Source of the DNA: an uncultured Ruthenibacterium sp.
GTDB taxonomy: Bacteria; Bacillota; Clostridia; Oscillospirales; Ruminococcaceae
Assembly: GCA_944386555.1 (NCBI GenBank)
Contig: CALXBN010000018.1
Location: forward strand, 1-64,000
Length of the DNA stretch: 64,000 bases
Reading direction: 5' to 3'
Positions 24,902-34,015 of the stretch are shown here, one piece after another (the first letter of the stretch is position 1; each line of letters begins with the position of its first letter). Below the pieces are notes generated by a model. That model was not told the DNA's origin, made no database searches, and saw nothing but the letters and a program-made list of their open reading frames with translations. The translations under genes and the position numbers were made by a program.

Positions 24902-25315
24902 ATGAAAACTTTTAACATCACCGTCAACGGCATTCCTTACAGCGTCACTGTGGAGGAGACTGCCGGCGTGCCTGCGGCTGCGCCCGCCCCGGCCCCTGTG
25001 GCTGCGGCCCCGGCCCCTGCAGCTCCGGCTCCCGCACCCGCCCCTGCGCCTGCCGCCGAGCCCGTGCCGGCTCCTGCGCCCGCTGTGGGCGGCACCACTG
25101 GCGCCGTTACCATCACCGCCCCGATGCCCGGCAATATTCTGGATGTGAAAGTATCCGTGGGCAGCGCGGTGAAGACGGGCGATGTGCTGTGCGTGCTGGA
25201 AGCTATGAAAATGGAGAACGAGATCGTTGCGCCCCAGGACGGCACCATCGCTTCTGTGAACTGCACCAAGGGTGATGTGGTGAACGCTGGCGATCTGCTG
25301 GTGTCCCTGAACTAA
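24902..25315 (+). CDS. Biotin carboxyl carrier subunit (1.3S-like)
   Basis: A 137-residue carrier. Residues 1-22 form a short strand segment (KTFNITVNGIPYSVTVEE), 23-65 an Ala/Pro swinging linker, and 66-137 a biotinyl domain with EAMKME, K103 being the biotinylated lysine. The order (linker then domain) is that of transcarboxylase 1.3S and decarboxylase gamma-type carriers. ATG 24902 has GGAGG upstream. It should shuttle CO2 between the flanking subunits. Confidence 0.95.
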   Translation: MKTFNITVNGIPYSVTVEETAGVPAAAPAPAPVAAAPAPAAPAPAPAPAPAAEPVPAPAPAVGGTTGAVTITAPMPGNILDVKVSVGSAVKTGDVLCVLEAMKMENEIVAPQDGTIASVNCTKGDVVNAGDLLVSLN

Positions 25316-25336
25316 TTGACAGCGAGGTGAACGACT

Positions 25337-26740
25337 TTGGCTAAGAAACCGATCAAAATTACCGAGGTGTGTCTGCGCGATGCGCACCAGAGCCTGATCG
25401 CCACGCGCATGACCATGGATGAGATGCGCCCGATCCTGCCGGCCATTGATGAAGTTGGTTACTTCTCTGTGGAGTGCTGGGGCGGCGCTACCTTTGACAG
25501 CTGCATCCGCTTTTTGGACGAGGACCCGTGGGAGCGCCTGCGCATCCTGCGCAAAGAGATGCCCAATACCAAACTGCAGATGCTGTTCCGCGGCCAGAAT
25601 ATGCTGGGCTATCGTCACTATGCCGATGATGTTGTGGAGTATTTTGTGCAGAAGTCTGTGGCCAACGGCATCGATATCATGCGTATTTTTGACGCGCTGA
25701 ACGATCCGCGCAACCTGCAGACGGCCATCAAGGCGGCCATCAAGGAGAAGGCCCACGTGCAGGCCTGCATCAGCTACACTCTGAGTCCTGTGCACAACAA
25801 CGAGTACTTTGCCAATTACGCCAAAACCTTGGAGGAAATGGGTGCCCACAGCATCTGCATCAAGGATATGGCCGGCCTGCTGACGCCCTATTCCACCTAC
25901 GAGCTGGTGAAGGCGCTGAAGGAGAAGGTATCCATCCCGGTGGACATCCACAGCCACTACACCTCAGGGTTGGCCTCCATGTCCATCATCAAGGGCATTG
26001 AAGCCGGCGCGGACATTGTGGACACTGCCATCAGCCCCCTGAGCCTGGGTACGTCCCACATGCCCACGGAAAGCCTGGTGGCTGCCCTGCAGGGCACTGA
26101 GTATGACACCGGCCTGGATCTGAAAAAGCTGAACGTAGTGCGCGCCCACTTTGCCAAGCTGCGTGAAAAATACCTGGCCAGCGGCCAGCTGAGTCCGAAA
26201 ATGCTGGGTGTAGACGCCAACACGCTGCTGTACCAGGTGCCCGGCGGTATGCTGTCCAACCTGCTCAAACAGCTGAAAGACGCCGGTAAGGAGGACAAAC
26301 TGGAGGAAGTGCTGGCGGAAATTCCCCGCGTGCGCGAAGATTCCGGTTACCCGCCGCTGGTGACGCCCACCAGCCAGATTGTGGGTACCCAGGCGGTGTT
26401 CAACGTGATTTTGGGCGAGCGCTATAAAATGGTGACCAAAGAATTCAAGGGCTTGGTGCATGGTGATTACGGCCGCACCCCGGCGCCTATTTCCGAGGAA
26501 TTCACCAAGCGAATCCTGGGCGATGAAAAGCCTATTACCTGCCGCCCGGCAGACCTGCTGGAGCCGGAGGTGGAGAAATTGAAAGCCGAAGCTGCCAAAT
26601 ATGTGCAGCAGGAGGAAGATGTACTGACTTATGCCATGTTCCCCCAGGTGGCTCCCAAATTCTTCGAAAAGCGCAATCTCAAGCAGATGGGCGTGGACGG
26701 CGACCATGTGGATTTCGCCAACAAGTCCCATCCCGTTTAA
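25337..26740 (+). CDS. oadA: Oxaloacetate decarboxylase alpha / transcarboxylase 5S-like subunit
   Basis: A 467-residue carboxyltransferase of the HMGL-like/PYC_OADA family. It has the TIM-barrel opening ITEVCLRDAHQSLIATR (D15), SICIKDMAGLLTPY with the carbamylation-Lys/metal region, and DIHSHYTSG. The conserved C-terminal PYC_OADA domain follows to about residue 450. It ends without the fused biotinyl domain seen in many OadA proteins, matching the separate carrier just upstream. Start TTG 25337 with GCGAGGTG upstream. It interconverts oxaloacetate and pyruvate plus carboxybiotin. Confidence 0.93.
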   Translation: MAKKPIKITEVCLRDAHQSLIATRMTMDEMRPILPAIDEVGYFSVECWGGATFDSCIRFLDEDPWERLRILRKEMPNTKLQMLFRGQNMLGYRHYADDVVEYFVQKSVANGIDIMRIFDALNDPRNLQTAIKAAIKEKAHVQACISYTLSPVHNNEYFANYAKTLEEMGAHSICIKDMAGLLTPYSTYELVKALKEKVSIPVDIHSHYTSGLASMSIIKGIEAGADIVDTAISPLSLGTSHMPTESLVAALQGTEYDTGLDLKKLNVVRAHFAKLREKYLASGQLSPKMLGVDANTLLYQVPGGMLSNLLKQLKDAGKEDKLEEVLAEIPRVREDSGYPPLVTPTSQIVGTQAVFNVILGERYKMVTKEFKGLVHGDYGRTPAPISEEFTKRILGDEKPITCRPADLLEPEVEKLKAEAAKYVQQEEDVLTYAMFPQVAPKFFEKRNLKQMGVDGDHVDFANKSHPV

Positions 26741-26751
26741 TTGTTTTGTCC

Positions 26752-26779
26752 GGGCCGCTCCGCAAGGGGCGGCTCTTTC
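26752..26779 (+). terminator. Intrinsic terminator after the transcarboxylase-like operon
   Basis: GGGCCGCTCC / GGGGCGGCTC hairpin with a GCAA tetraloop (one G-T pair), followed by TTTCT. Confidence 0.75.
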
Positions 26780-26909
26780 TGCTGCAGGGCCTGCGATATG
26801 GCCGATTTTGTAAAATCATGCCGAACGCATGAAAAGCACTTTTCTTTCGCCGGCGGATATGGTATCCTTAGAATAAGCTTTGCGAATCAAGCGGAAAGGA
26901 AGAACGTTT

Positions 26910-29327
26910 ATGAGACGGTTTGTTTCGTTGCTGACTGCCTTGTGCCTGGCGGCCACCATGCTGGCGCCTGCGGCTATGGCAGATGCGGCATCCATCCCTG
27001 GGCAGGCGACTGTGTCTGCGGCTCCGGTAGAACTTCAGAATGACGGTATCCCGGCAGAACCGGCCTCGGCTGCGCCGGAAGGGGACGAGCCTGTTGGAGT
27101 GGATGCGGCGTCCCTGGCGCCTGCCCCGGCAGACAGCCTGGAAGAGGTGCCGCAGACGGGTGAAGCCGTTGCGGGCACTGTGGACAACACCAAGGATGAC
27201 GTGGTGCTGGAGGACGGGGAGCTGACAGAGGACGATACGGCGGATCCCGAAGAGGAAGCCGTTTCGGTTGAGATCATCCGCGGCAGCCGTGACGGCAGCC
27301 AGGCGCTGGAGAGTGCCCCGCTGACCGGTGGTGCGGAAGGAAGTGTGATCACCGGTACGGTGGAATTGACCGGCCTGGTGGATATGGCCAAAATGGCTGC
27401 CCAGTACAATGAAGAAACCACGACAACGTTTACCACCTTCGGCGACCAGCTGACGCAGTTCAATGTCAGTGTGGACGGCACGGCTTATGCGGTGGGGCCC
27501 CATGTGAAAACAGCTTATGATGCACTGGCGGCCGACTTTGCCAGCGGCCAGAGCGGCCACATCTTCCTGCAGGACACTGAAGTGCCCAGCGTAGCGCTGT
27601 ATCTGCCCAGCAGCATGGTGGACGGTGTGTCGCTCAATGCAAGCGGCACGGCACTGGTACGGGCCATGGCGATTCTGGCTGGCTTTGCTTTTGACTGGGA
27701 TACCCCGGAGATGTTCTGGAGCAACAGCGCCATCAGCTATCGTGCGGCAATCCGCACCAGTGACGGCGCCTGTGTGATCAGCCTGCTGCCTTTGGTTAAA
27801 AATGAGTTTGAATCTCTTTCCGTGCGCCAGAGCGTCCAGGCCACGGTGCAGGCCCAGGTGGCCCGGCTGGTGGCCAACACCGACGGTATGACCGAGCGGG
27901 ATGCTTTGACGTATTATCACGACTGGCTGTGTGAGAACAATACCTACAACAACGCGGCATTCACCTCCATGGGCAATTATACTTCGGCTTTCCCATGGTC
28001 GGCGGCCAGCGCCTTGCTGGGCAACTCGGGCAGCTACAACGAGGGACCTGTGTGCGAGGGCTATGCCCGCGCCCTGCAGTGGCTGTGCAAGGAAACCGGC
28101 ATTCAATGTATTTTGGTTGTCAGCGATGATCACATGTGGAACAACGTGGTCATCGATGATAAGTGGACCGGTGTGGACGTCACATTTGACGACAACGCCA
28201 CGGGCTACAGCCACACATATTTCCTGCGGGATGATTTGAACGGATCGGCCAATCATCACATCAGCTATCTGAATGTGGGCAACGGCGGTTATGTGGCTTT
28301 CGCCTATCCGGCGCTGGGACAGGTGGATCAGGTGTCTGCTTTTGTCACCCGCCTGTATACGACGCTGATGGACCGGAATCCGGATACTGACGGCAAGGGG
28401 ATGTGGGTCAGCCAGCTGAAAAGCGGTGCCATGGGCGGCGCCGAAGTGGCATACGGCTTTGTTGTCAGCACCGAGCTGAAAAACCGGAACCTGACCGATG
28501 ACCAATATGTGGAAGCGATGTACGAAACCTTTATGGACCGCGCTTCCGATGCGTCCGGAAAGGCCAGCTGGCTGGACTGGATGGCGCAGGGGGTCAGCCG
28601 CAACCTGGTGTTCAAAGGCTTTGTTGAGAGCAGTGAATTTAACAGCATCTGCCAGCGCTACGGCATTGAGCGGGGAACGGTGACTTTCCCCAATTATGCG
28701 GATCAAAACCTGCTGGTAACGCTGTTCGTGCTGCGGCTGTATACCAAAGCACTGGACCGCACGGCCGACCTGAACGGTGTAGAGGATTGGTGCGAATGGC
28801 TGATCAACGGTTGGGCAACCGGTGCCAGTGCAGCGGAAGGTTTCTTCTTCGGTGTGGAATTTACCAATAAGAATTTCTGCAACGAACATTTCCTGGAACA
28901 TCTTTATGCCACCTTTATGGACCGTACGCCCAGCGAGCGGGAAATCGCGTTCTGGACGGATGAACTGGAGAGCGGGATGACAAGGGAAGAGGTGTTCAAC
29001 GGCTTTGCCATGAGCACGGAGTTTGGGGCCATCTGCGGCAATGCCGGCATTGCGCAGGGCCAGCCCATCACGGTGCCCACGGGTTCCGGTACGGTGCAGA
29101 ACGGCCCGTGCAGTGTCTGTGGCAAAGAAGACGGCGCACAGGAGCCGGAGACCCCGGCTGACCCCGAAACGCCCGGTGAAACGCTTCCCGACACAGTGTG
29201 GCTGGCAAATGCCGACAGCAAGATTTATCACAGTGACCCTACATGCAGCAATATGAGTACGCCGGTGGAAGTGCCTTTGGACGAGGCACAGGCCAACGGA
29301 TGCCGTCCCTGTGAAAAGTGCTGCTGA
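26910..29327 (+). CDS. Secreted transglutaminase-like protein with DUF4214 repeats
   Basis: An 805-residue exported protein. The signal peptide (MRRFVSLLTALCLAATMLAPAAMA) is followed by an acidic low-complexity stretch (about 25-135). A transglutaminase/protease-like domain (about 320-460) contains GPVCEGYARALQWLC, DDHMWN and GVDVTFDD, a plausible Cys-His-Asp triad. Four DUF4214-type segments follow (about 475-720), each with a Y-x-x-x-x-D-R signature such as LYTTLMDRNPD, MYETFMDRASD, LYTKALDRTAD and LYATFMDRTPS. The C-terminus ends with KIYHSDPTCSNM...GCRPCEKCC, a Cys-rich module. GGAAAGGAAG precedes ATG 26910. Likely a surface or matrix protein; the target is unknown. Monocistronic. Confidence 0.88.
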   Translation: MRRFVSLLTALCLAATMLAPAAMADAASIPGQATVSAAPVELQNDGIPAEPASAAPEGDEPVGVDAASLAPAPADSLEEVPQTGEAVAGTVDNTKDDVVLEDGELTEDDTADPEEEAVSVEIIRGSRDGSQALESAPLTGGAEGSVITGTVELTGLVDMAKMAAQYNEETTTTFTTFGDQLTQFNVSVDGTAYAVGPHVKTAYDALAADFASGQSGHIFLQDTEVPSVALYLPSSMVDGVSLNASGTALVRAMAILAGFAFDWDTPEMFWSNSAISYRAAIRTSDGACVISLLPLVKNEFESLSVRQSVQATVQAQVARLVANTDGMTERDALTYYHDWLCENNTYNNAAFTSMGNYTSAFPWSAASALLGNSGSYNEGPVCEGYARALQWLCKETGIQCILVVSDDHMWNNVVIDDKWTGVDVTFDDNATGYSHTYFLRDDLNGSANHHISYLNVGNGGYVAFAYPALGQVDQVSAFVTRLYTTLMDRNPDTDGKGMWVSQLKSGAMGGAEVAYGFVVSTELKNRNLTDDQYVEAMYETFMDRASDASGKASWLDWMAQGVSRNLVFKGFVESSEFNSICQRYGIERGTVTFPNYADQNLLVTLFVLRLYTKALDRTADLNGVEDWCEWLINGWATGASAAEGFFFGVEFTNKNFCNEHFLEHLYATFMDRTPSEREIAFWTDELESGMTREEVFNGFAMSTEFGAICGNAGIAQGQPITVPTGSGTVQNGPCSVCGKEDGAQEPETPADPETPGETLPDTVWLANADSKIYHSDPTCSNMSTPVEVPLDEAQANGCRPCEKCC

Positions 29328-29339
29328 AATGATCTGCAA

Positions 29340-29367
29340 GGCAGGATGGGTGACCATCCTGCCTTTT
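29340..29367 (+). terminator. Intrinsic terminator
   Basis: GGCAGGATGG (29340-29349) / CCATCCTGCC (29354-29363) with GTGA loop and TTTT. Confidence 0.92.
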
Positions 29368-29391
29368 CCTGTGAAATCGTTGTGGCCTGGC

Positions 29392-29420
29392 TTGCAAAAA
29401 CAGCTGAAAAAGGGTAAAAT
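29392..29420 (+). promoter_or_regulatory. Promoter of the yicC-to-spoVM superoperon
   Basis: TTGCAA (29392-29397), 17-bp spacer, TAAAAT (29415-29420). No terminator is evident between this point and 43081. Confidence 0.7.
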
Positions 29421-29464
29421 AAAAATATCTATTATCTGCTTTGCAGCGGAAAAGGGGAAGGCCA

Positions 29465-30340
29465 ATGATTTTCAGTATGACGGGCTATGGCCGGGCACAA
29501 ATGGAATTGAACGGGCGCGACATCACGGTGGAACTCAAAAGCGTGAACTCCCGCTATTTTGAGTACACGTGCCGGATGCCGCGCAATTTTTCATTTTTGG
29601 AAGACCGGCTGAAAAAGCTGGTGTCGGCGTCGGTATCCCGGGGAAAGGCAGAGCTGGCACTGACCGTGGTGAATGTAGCGGCGGAGGATGTACAGATCGC
29701 CGCCAATTTGGAATTGGCCCGCCAGTATTACAATGCGGCGGAGGAGATCCGTCGGGATGTGGGCGGCCAGGCGCTGTCCATCGATGCGCTGTGCCGGCTG
29801 CCGGATGTGTTCACGGCCCGACGGGCAGAAGTAGACGAGGAACGGCTGTGGCAGGACGTCCGGCAGGTGGCACAGCAGGCCATAGAGAATTTCCTTCAGA
29901 TGCGCGCGGCGGAAGGCGGAAAACTAAAGGAGGATATCCTTGCCCGGCTGCAGACGCTGGAGGAGCACGTGGCCCAAGTGGAACGGGACAGTGCCGGGCG
30001 CGTGCAGCGCTATACCGAGCGGCTGTACCAGAAGTTGTCTGCCATTCTGCAGGACCGCACGGTGGATGACGCCCGTGTCCTTACTGAAGCGGCCCTTTTT
30101 GCTGACAAGACCGCGGTGGACGAGGAGACTGTGCGCCTGCACAGCCATATTGCCCAGTATCGTTCCATGCTGGAACTGAATGAACCGGTAGGCCGCAAGC
30201 TGGATTTCCTGACGCAGGAGCTGAACCGGGAGACCAATACCATCGGCTCGAAATGTTCCGAGCTGGACATCACGCGCCTGGTGGTGGAGATGAAGGGCGA
30301 AATCGAGAAGATCCGCGAGCAGATCCAGAACATCGAATGA
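29465..30340 (+). CDS. yicC: YicC family endoribonuclease
   Basis: A 291-residue YicC/YloC protein. The N-terminal MIFSMTGYGRA and ELKSVNSRYFEY are diagnostic. The C-terminal DUF1732 domain ends FLTQELNRETNTIGSKCSELDITRLVVEMKGEIEKIREQIQN. E. coli YicC has been shown to be an endoribonuclease acting on small RNAs. ATG 29465 follows AAAAGGGGAAGG. First gene of the superoperon, followed 15 bp later by remA. Confidence 0.95.
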   Translation: MIFSMTGYGRAQMELNGRDITVELKSVNSRYFEYTCRMPRNFSFLEDRLKKLVSASVSRGKAELALTVVNVAAEDVQIAANLELARQYYNAAEEIRRDVGGQALSIDALCRLPDVFTARRAEVDEERLWQDVRQVAQQAIENFLQMRAAEGGKLKEDILARLQTLEEHVAQVERDSAGRVQRYTERLYQKLSAILQDRTVDDARVLTEAALFADKTAVDEETVRLHSHIAQYRSMLELNEPVGRKLDFLTQELNRETNTIGSKCSELDITRLVVEMKGEIEKIREQIQNIE

Positions 30341-30355
30341 AATGAGGGACAGGAA

Positions 30356-30622
30356 ATGAAACTGATCAATATCGGATATGGCAATATGGTCAGCGCCAAC
30401 CGCCTGATTGCCATCGTCAGCCCGGAATCCGCCCCCATTAAACGCATCATCCAGGAAGCCCGGGACAAGGGTGCATTGATCGATGCCACCTACGGGCGGC
30501 GCACCCGCGCGGTGATCATTATGGATTCCGATCACGTGGTCCTCAGTTCGGTGCAGCCGGAAACGGTAGCCAACCGGCTGGCTGAGGATGATGAAGACGA
30601 GGAGGCGTTGGAAGATGAATAA
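30356..30622 (+). CDS. remA: Extracellular matrix regulator RemA (DUF370)
   Basis: An 88-residue DUF370 protein: [28 protein letters not shown] and [27 protein letters not shown] are the family core, followed by an acidic tail. In B. subtilis RemA is a DNA-binding activator of matrix and osmoprotection genes; a regulatory role here is inferred from family. Its last 8 nt overlap the start of gmk. Confidence 0.96.
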   Translation: MKLINIGYGNMVSANRLIAIVSPESAPIKRIIQEARDKGALIDATYGRRTRAVIIMDSDHVVLSSVQPETVANRLAEDDEDEEALEDE

Positions 30623-31181
30623 AGAGCGTTATCTGCTGGTGGTGTCCGGCCCGTCGGGCGCCGGCAAGGACACGGTTGTGAGCCGGCTGCTGCAGATGCA
30701 TCCGGAGCTGGAAGAGAGCGTTTCCGCCACTACCCGCCAGCCTCGGGCCGGGGAGGAGGAAGGGGTCAATTACTTTTTCATGACCAATGATCAGTTCGAA
30801 CAGAAGATCGCCCGGGGAGAAATGCTGGAATATGTCAATTACTGCGGCAATTATTACGGTACACCCAAAAGCGAAGTGGACAGGCGCATCGATGCGGGGA
30901 TCACCGTAGTACTGGTGATCGAGGTGGTGGGCGCCGCCAATATCAAACGCATGTATCCGGACAGTACCCTGGTATTTATTATGCCGCCTTCGGTGGAAGA
31001 GCTGGGCCGCCGCCTGCGGGCCCGTGGCACGGAGGACGCCGATGTGGTAGCCCGGCGTATGGACCGTGCCAGGGAGGAAATGGCCCGTGCGGGTGAATAC
31101 GATTTCAGCGTGGTGAACGATCAGGTCGACCGATGCGCCGAAGAATTGTATGAGATCATCAAACGCCGCCAGCAGGCGTAA
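30615..31181 (+). CDS. gmk: Guanylate kinase
   Basis: A 188-residue GMP kinase (GMP + ATP to GDP + ADP). Walker A is [10 protein letters not shown], with Asp-Thr where GKGT is more usual. The GMP-binding element is [21 protein letters not shown], and the lid region [21 protein letters not shown] 30615 lies within the remA 3' end, so translation is coupled. In B. subtilis rpoZ and coaBC come next; here priA follows directly. Confidence 0.96.
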   Translation: MNKERYLLVVSGPSGAGKDTVVSRLLQMHPELEESVSATTRQPRAGEEEGVNYFFMTNDQFEQKIARGEMLEYVNYCGNYYGTPKSEVDRRIDAGITVVLVIEVVGAANIKRMYPDSTLVFIMPPSVEELGRRLRARGTEDADVVARRMDRAREEMARAGEYDFSVVNDQVDRCAEELYEIIKRRQQA

Positions 31182-31208
31182 GATACATAGGGAAGGGAGG
31201 CCGGCCCG

Positions 31209-33461
31209 TTGCCGCTGACGGCACAAATCGCGGTGGATAAAGCCACCATTCACTTCGACAAGCTGTATACGTATCTGGTGCCGCCCGCCCTGGAGGAACA
31301 GGTCGGCCCGGGCAGCATGGTGCTGGTACCCTTCGGGCGGGGCCGTGCCCGTGCACGCATGGGTGTGGTGCTGGCAGTGGAATTCAGTCCGCAGGCGGAT
31401 TCGCGCCTGAAAACACTGTACGACGCGGCCCCTGAGGCAGCGCGCCTGTCGCCGGAACTGCTGAACCTGGTGGAATATCTGCGGGAATACACTTTCTGCA
31501 CTTATTATGAAGCGGTAAAGGCCGTAATCCCTTACGGGGCCCAGTATCGGGCAGAGGACGGCCCTGCGGGCTGGCGCCTGCAAAAGCAGTTGGTGCGCCA
31601 TACAGAGTTTTACTATGAGCGCGCAGGCCGGCGCCCCGAAAAGATGACAGCCAAGCAGGAGGCGGCCTGGGCTGCTCTGGCCGGAGGGGCGCTGCCCGCC
31701 AGGCAGCTGGAGGCACAGGGCATCTCTAAAGCAGTACTGGAGGGACTGTGCCGTAAAGGCGTGCTGCGCCGCGCCCGGAGGGACAAGGCCTCGGATCTGT
31801 ATATGCATTACACCCCGGCGGCCCAGAGCATGGTGCTCAGTGCGGCGCAGCAGCAAGCGTATGACCGGTTGGCTGCGCTGATGGACGGCACCCCGCAGGC
31901 TGCGCTGCTGTATGGCGTAACCTCCAGCGGCAAAACGCTGGTCTTTTTGAAACTGGTACAGCGGGCGCTGGAGGCTGGGCGGCGTGCGCTGGTACTGGTG
32001 CCGGAGATCAGCCTGACACCGCAGATGATCTACCGGCTCAAAGCCCATTTCGGAGACCGCGTGGCAGTGCAGCACTCGGCGCTGTCCAACACCGAGCGCC
32101 TGCTGCAATGGCAGCAGATCCAGGCGGGGCAGGCGGACATCGTGGTGGGCACCCGCAGTGCGGTTTTTGCACCGCTGGAAAACATTGGCCTGATTGTCAT
32201 TGATGAAGAACAGGAACACACCTATCATTCGGAAAATCCGCCCCGATACCTGGCTCATGATGTGGCCAAACGCAGGGCGGTACATCATGGGGCCCTGCTG
32301 GTGATGGCCAGCGCTACACCTGCTACCGAAAGCTACTATGCTGCTCAAACCGGACGTTATCATCTGGTGGAGCTGCGGAAGCGGTACAATGAGATGCCCC
32401 TGCCCAGTGTACAGCTGGTGGATCTGCGCAGGGAACTGCAGGAAGGCAATGCAGGCGCGATCAGCCGCGCACTGGCTGAAGAGATCCGGGACAACCTGTC
32501 GGCAGGACAGCAGACGATCCTTCTGCTCAACCGCCGCGGGTACAAAACGGTGGGAATGTGTACCCAATGCGGGCAAGTTCTGAAATGCGGCAGCTGCAGC
32601 GTACCCATGGTATACCATAAGGCGGAGGGGCGGATGCTGTGCCATTATTGCGGGGCGTCCGTACAGCCGGTGCCGGAGATGTGCCCGTCCTGCGGCGGCA
32701 AACTGAAATACACCGGATTCGGCACGCAGCGCGTGGAAGAGGAGCTGGCAGAACTGTTCCCGTCGGCGCGCATACTGCGCATGGATCTGGACACCACCGG
32801 CCGCAAAAACGCTCATGAGACACTGTTGCGGCGATTTGCCAACGGGGAGTATGACATCATGCTGGGAACCCAGATGGTGGCAAAAGGGCTGGATTTTGAA
32901 AAAGTGAGCCTGGTGGGTGTTCTGGGTATTGACCAGATGCTGTTTGCCCAGGGGTATCGCTCTTTTGAGAACGTGTTCAGCCTGGTGACCCAGGTAGTGG
33001 GCCGGGGCGGCCGCGCCGGCTGCCCCGGTCGGGCGCTGATTCAGACGGTAGACCCTCAGCATCCGGTGCTTCAGCTGGCTGCCCGCCAGGATTATCCGGC
33101 GTTTTATGAGCAGGAGATCGCTTTCCGCCGGCTGAACTTATACCCGCCGTTCTGCACCATTTGCATGGTGGGGTTTTCAGGTGTGGAGGAAGCAGCCGTT
33201 CAGCATGCGGCACGGCAGTTTGCAGGCTTTCTTGCTGCAGCGGCGCGCCATGCGAAAGATGTGCCGCTGCGCGTTCTGGGCCCTGCACCTATGAACGTGT
33301 CCCAGGTGGCAGGCCGCTATCGCTACAAACTGACCGTCAAATGCCGCAACGACAGGCCCTTCCGCTCGCTGCTGCGCAGTGCGCTGGACGCATACAATTC
33401 ATCCGGATTGCCTGCCAAGGCGACGGTATACGTTGATTTTCATTCTGATGCAGACGTGTAA
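31209..33461 (+). CDS. priA: Primosomal protein N' (replication restart helicase PriA)
   Basis: A 750-residue SF2 helicase loading the replisome at stalled forks. The N-terminal DNA-binding domain (IAVDKATIHFDKLYTYLVP) is followed by Walker A GVTSSGKT and Walker B IDEEQEHTY. A zinc-binding insert has CTQCGQVLKCGSC and CHYCG...CPSCGG, and helicase motifs V/VI include GTQMVAKGLDF and QVVGRGGRAG. Start is TTG 31209 with AAGGGAGG upstream. Preceded by gmk (27 bp) and followed by def. Confidence 0.96.
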   Translation: MPLTAQIAVDKATIHFDKLYTYLVPPALEEQVGPGSMVLVPFGRGRARARMGVVLAVEFSPQADSRLKTLYDAAPEAARLSPELLNLVEYLREYTFCTYYEAVKAVIPYGAQYRAEDGPAGWRLQKQLVRHTEFYYERAGRRPEKMTAKQEAAWAALAGGALPARQLEAQGISKAVLEGLCRKGVLRRARRDKASDLYMHYTPAAQSMVLSAAQQQAYDRLAALMDGTPQAALLYGVTSSGKTLVFLKLVQRALEAGRRALVLVPEISLTPQMIYRLKAHFGDRVAVQHSALSNTERLLQWQQIQAGQADIVVGTRSAVFAPLENIGLIVIDEEQEHTYHSENPPRYLAHDVAKRRAVHHGALLVMASATPATESYYAAQTGRYHLVELRKRYNEMPLPSVQLVDLRRELQEGNAGAISRALAEEIRDNLSAGQQTILLLNRRGYKTVGMCTQCGQVLKCGSCSVPMVYHKAEGRMLCHYCGASVQPVPEMCPSCGGKLKYTGFGTQRVEEELAELFPSARILRMDLDTTGRKNAHETLLRRFANGEYDIMLGTQMVAKGLDFEKVSLVGVLGIDQMLFAQGYRSFENVFSLVTQVVGRGGRAGCPGRALIQTVDPQHPVLQLAARQDYPAFYEQEIAFRRLNLYPPFCTICMVGFSGVEEAAVQHAARQFAGFLAAAARHAKDVPLRVLGPAPMNVSQVAGRYRYKLTVKCRNDRPFRSLLRSALDAYNSSGLPAKATVYVDFHSDADV

Positions 33462-33490
33462 ATCTGCACATGTACAGGAGGTAGACAAGA

Positions 33491-34012
33491 ATGGCATTGC
33501 GTGAGATTGTTTTGGATGGAGATCCGATTTTGAAAAAGAAGTGCCGTCCGGTGACCAGCTTCGATGCCAAATTGGCACAGCTGTTGGATGACATGCATGA
33601 AACGCTGGTACACGCCAACGGTTATGGCCTGGCGGGCCCGCAGGTGGGAATGCTGCGGCGATTGTTTATCACGGTGGACGAACGGGACATGCCCGAGGAA
33701 GTGCCGGAGGATTATCAGGTCAAATTTCTGGAGTTCATCAATCCGGAGATTCTTTCCACCGAAGGTGAAGTGACTCAATATGAAGGGTGCCTGTCTTTCC
33801 CCGGCCGCACCGGCGCGGTAGCGCGGCCGGAAAAGGTGACGGTCCGCGCCTTTGACAGGGACGGCAGCCCCTTCACCCTGGAGGCAGAGGGGATGCTGGC
33901 CCGCTGCATCTGCCACGAAAGCGACCATCTGGACGGCATCACAATTCTGGACCGGGCCGAATATTTCTATGAAGATCAGGAATCGGATGAAGATGAGGAT
34001 CATGAGGAGTAA
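33491..34012 (+). CDS. def: Peptide deformylase
   Basis: A 173-residue metalloenzyme removing the N-formyl group from nascent proteins. All three motifs are present: GYGLAGPQVG, EGCLSFP and HESDHLDG (metal-binding Cys and two His). The C-terminus is unusually acidic (EDQESDEDEDHEE). AGGAGG precedes ATG 33491. Adjacent to fmt, its functional counterpart, 3 bp downstream. Confidence 0.97.
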   Translation: MALREIVLDGDPILKKKCRPVTSFDAKLAQLLDDMHETLVHANGYGLAGPQVGMLRRLFITVDERDMPEEVPEDYQVKFLEFINPEILSTEGEVTQYEGCLSFPGRTGAVARPEKVTVRAFDRDGSPFTLEAEGMLARCICHESDHLDGITILDRAEYFYEDQESDEDEDHEE

Positions 34013-34015
34013 TTC

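Noticed and set aside
24960..25100. Ala/Pro codon repeats as a possible tandem DNA repeat
   Set aside because: They encode the flexible linker of the biotin carrier; the repeats are irregular at DNA level.
26868..29465. 865-codon open frame on the minus strand
   Set aside because: Fully antisense to the secreted DUF4214 protein, which has signal peptide, domains, ribosome site and terminator.
30543..33062. 839-codon open frame on the minus strand
   Set aside because: Antisense to gmk and priA, both with intact catalytic motifs.
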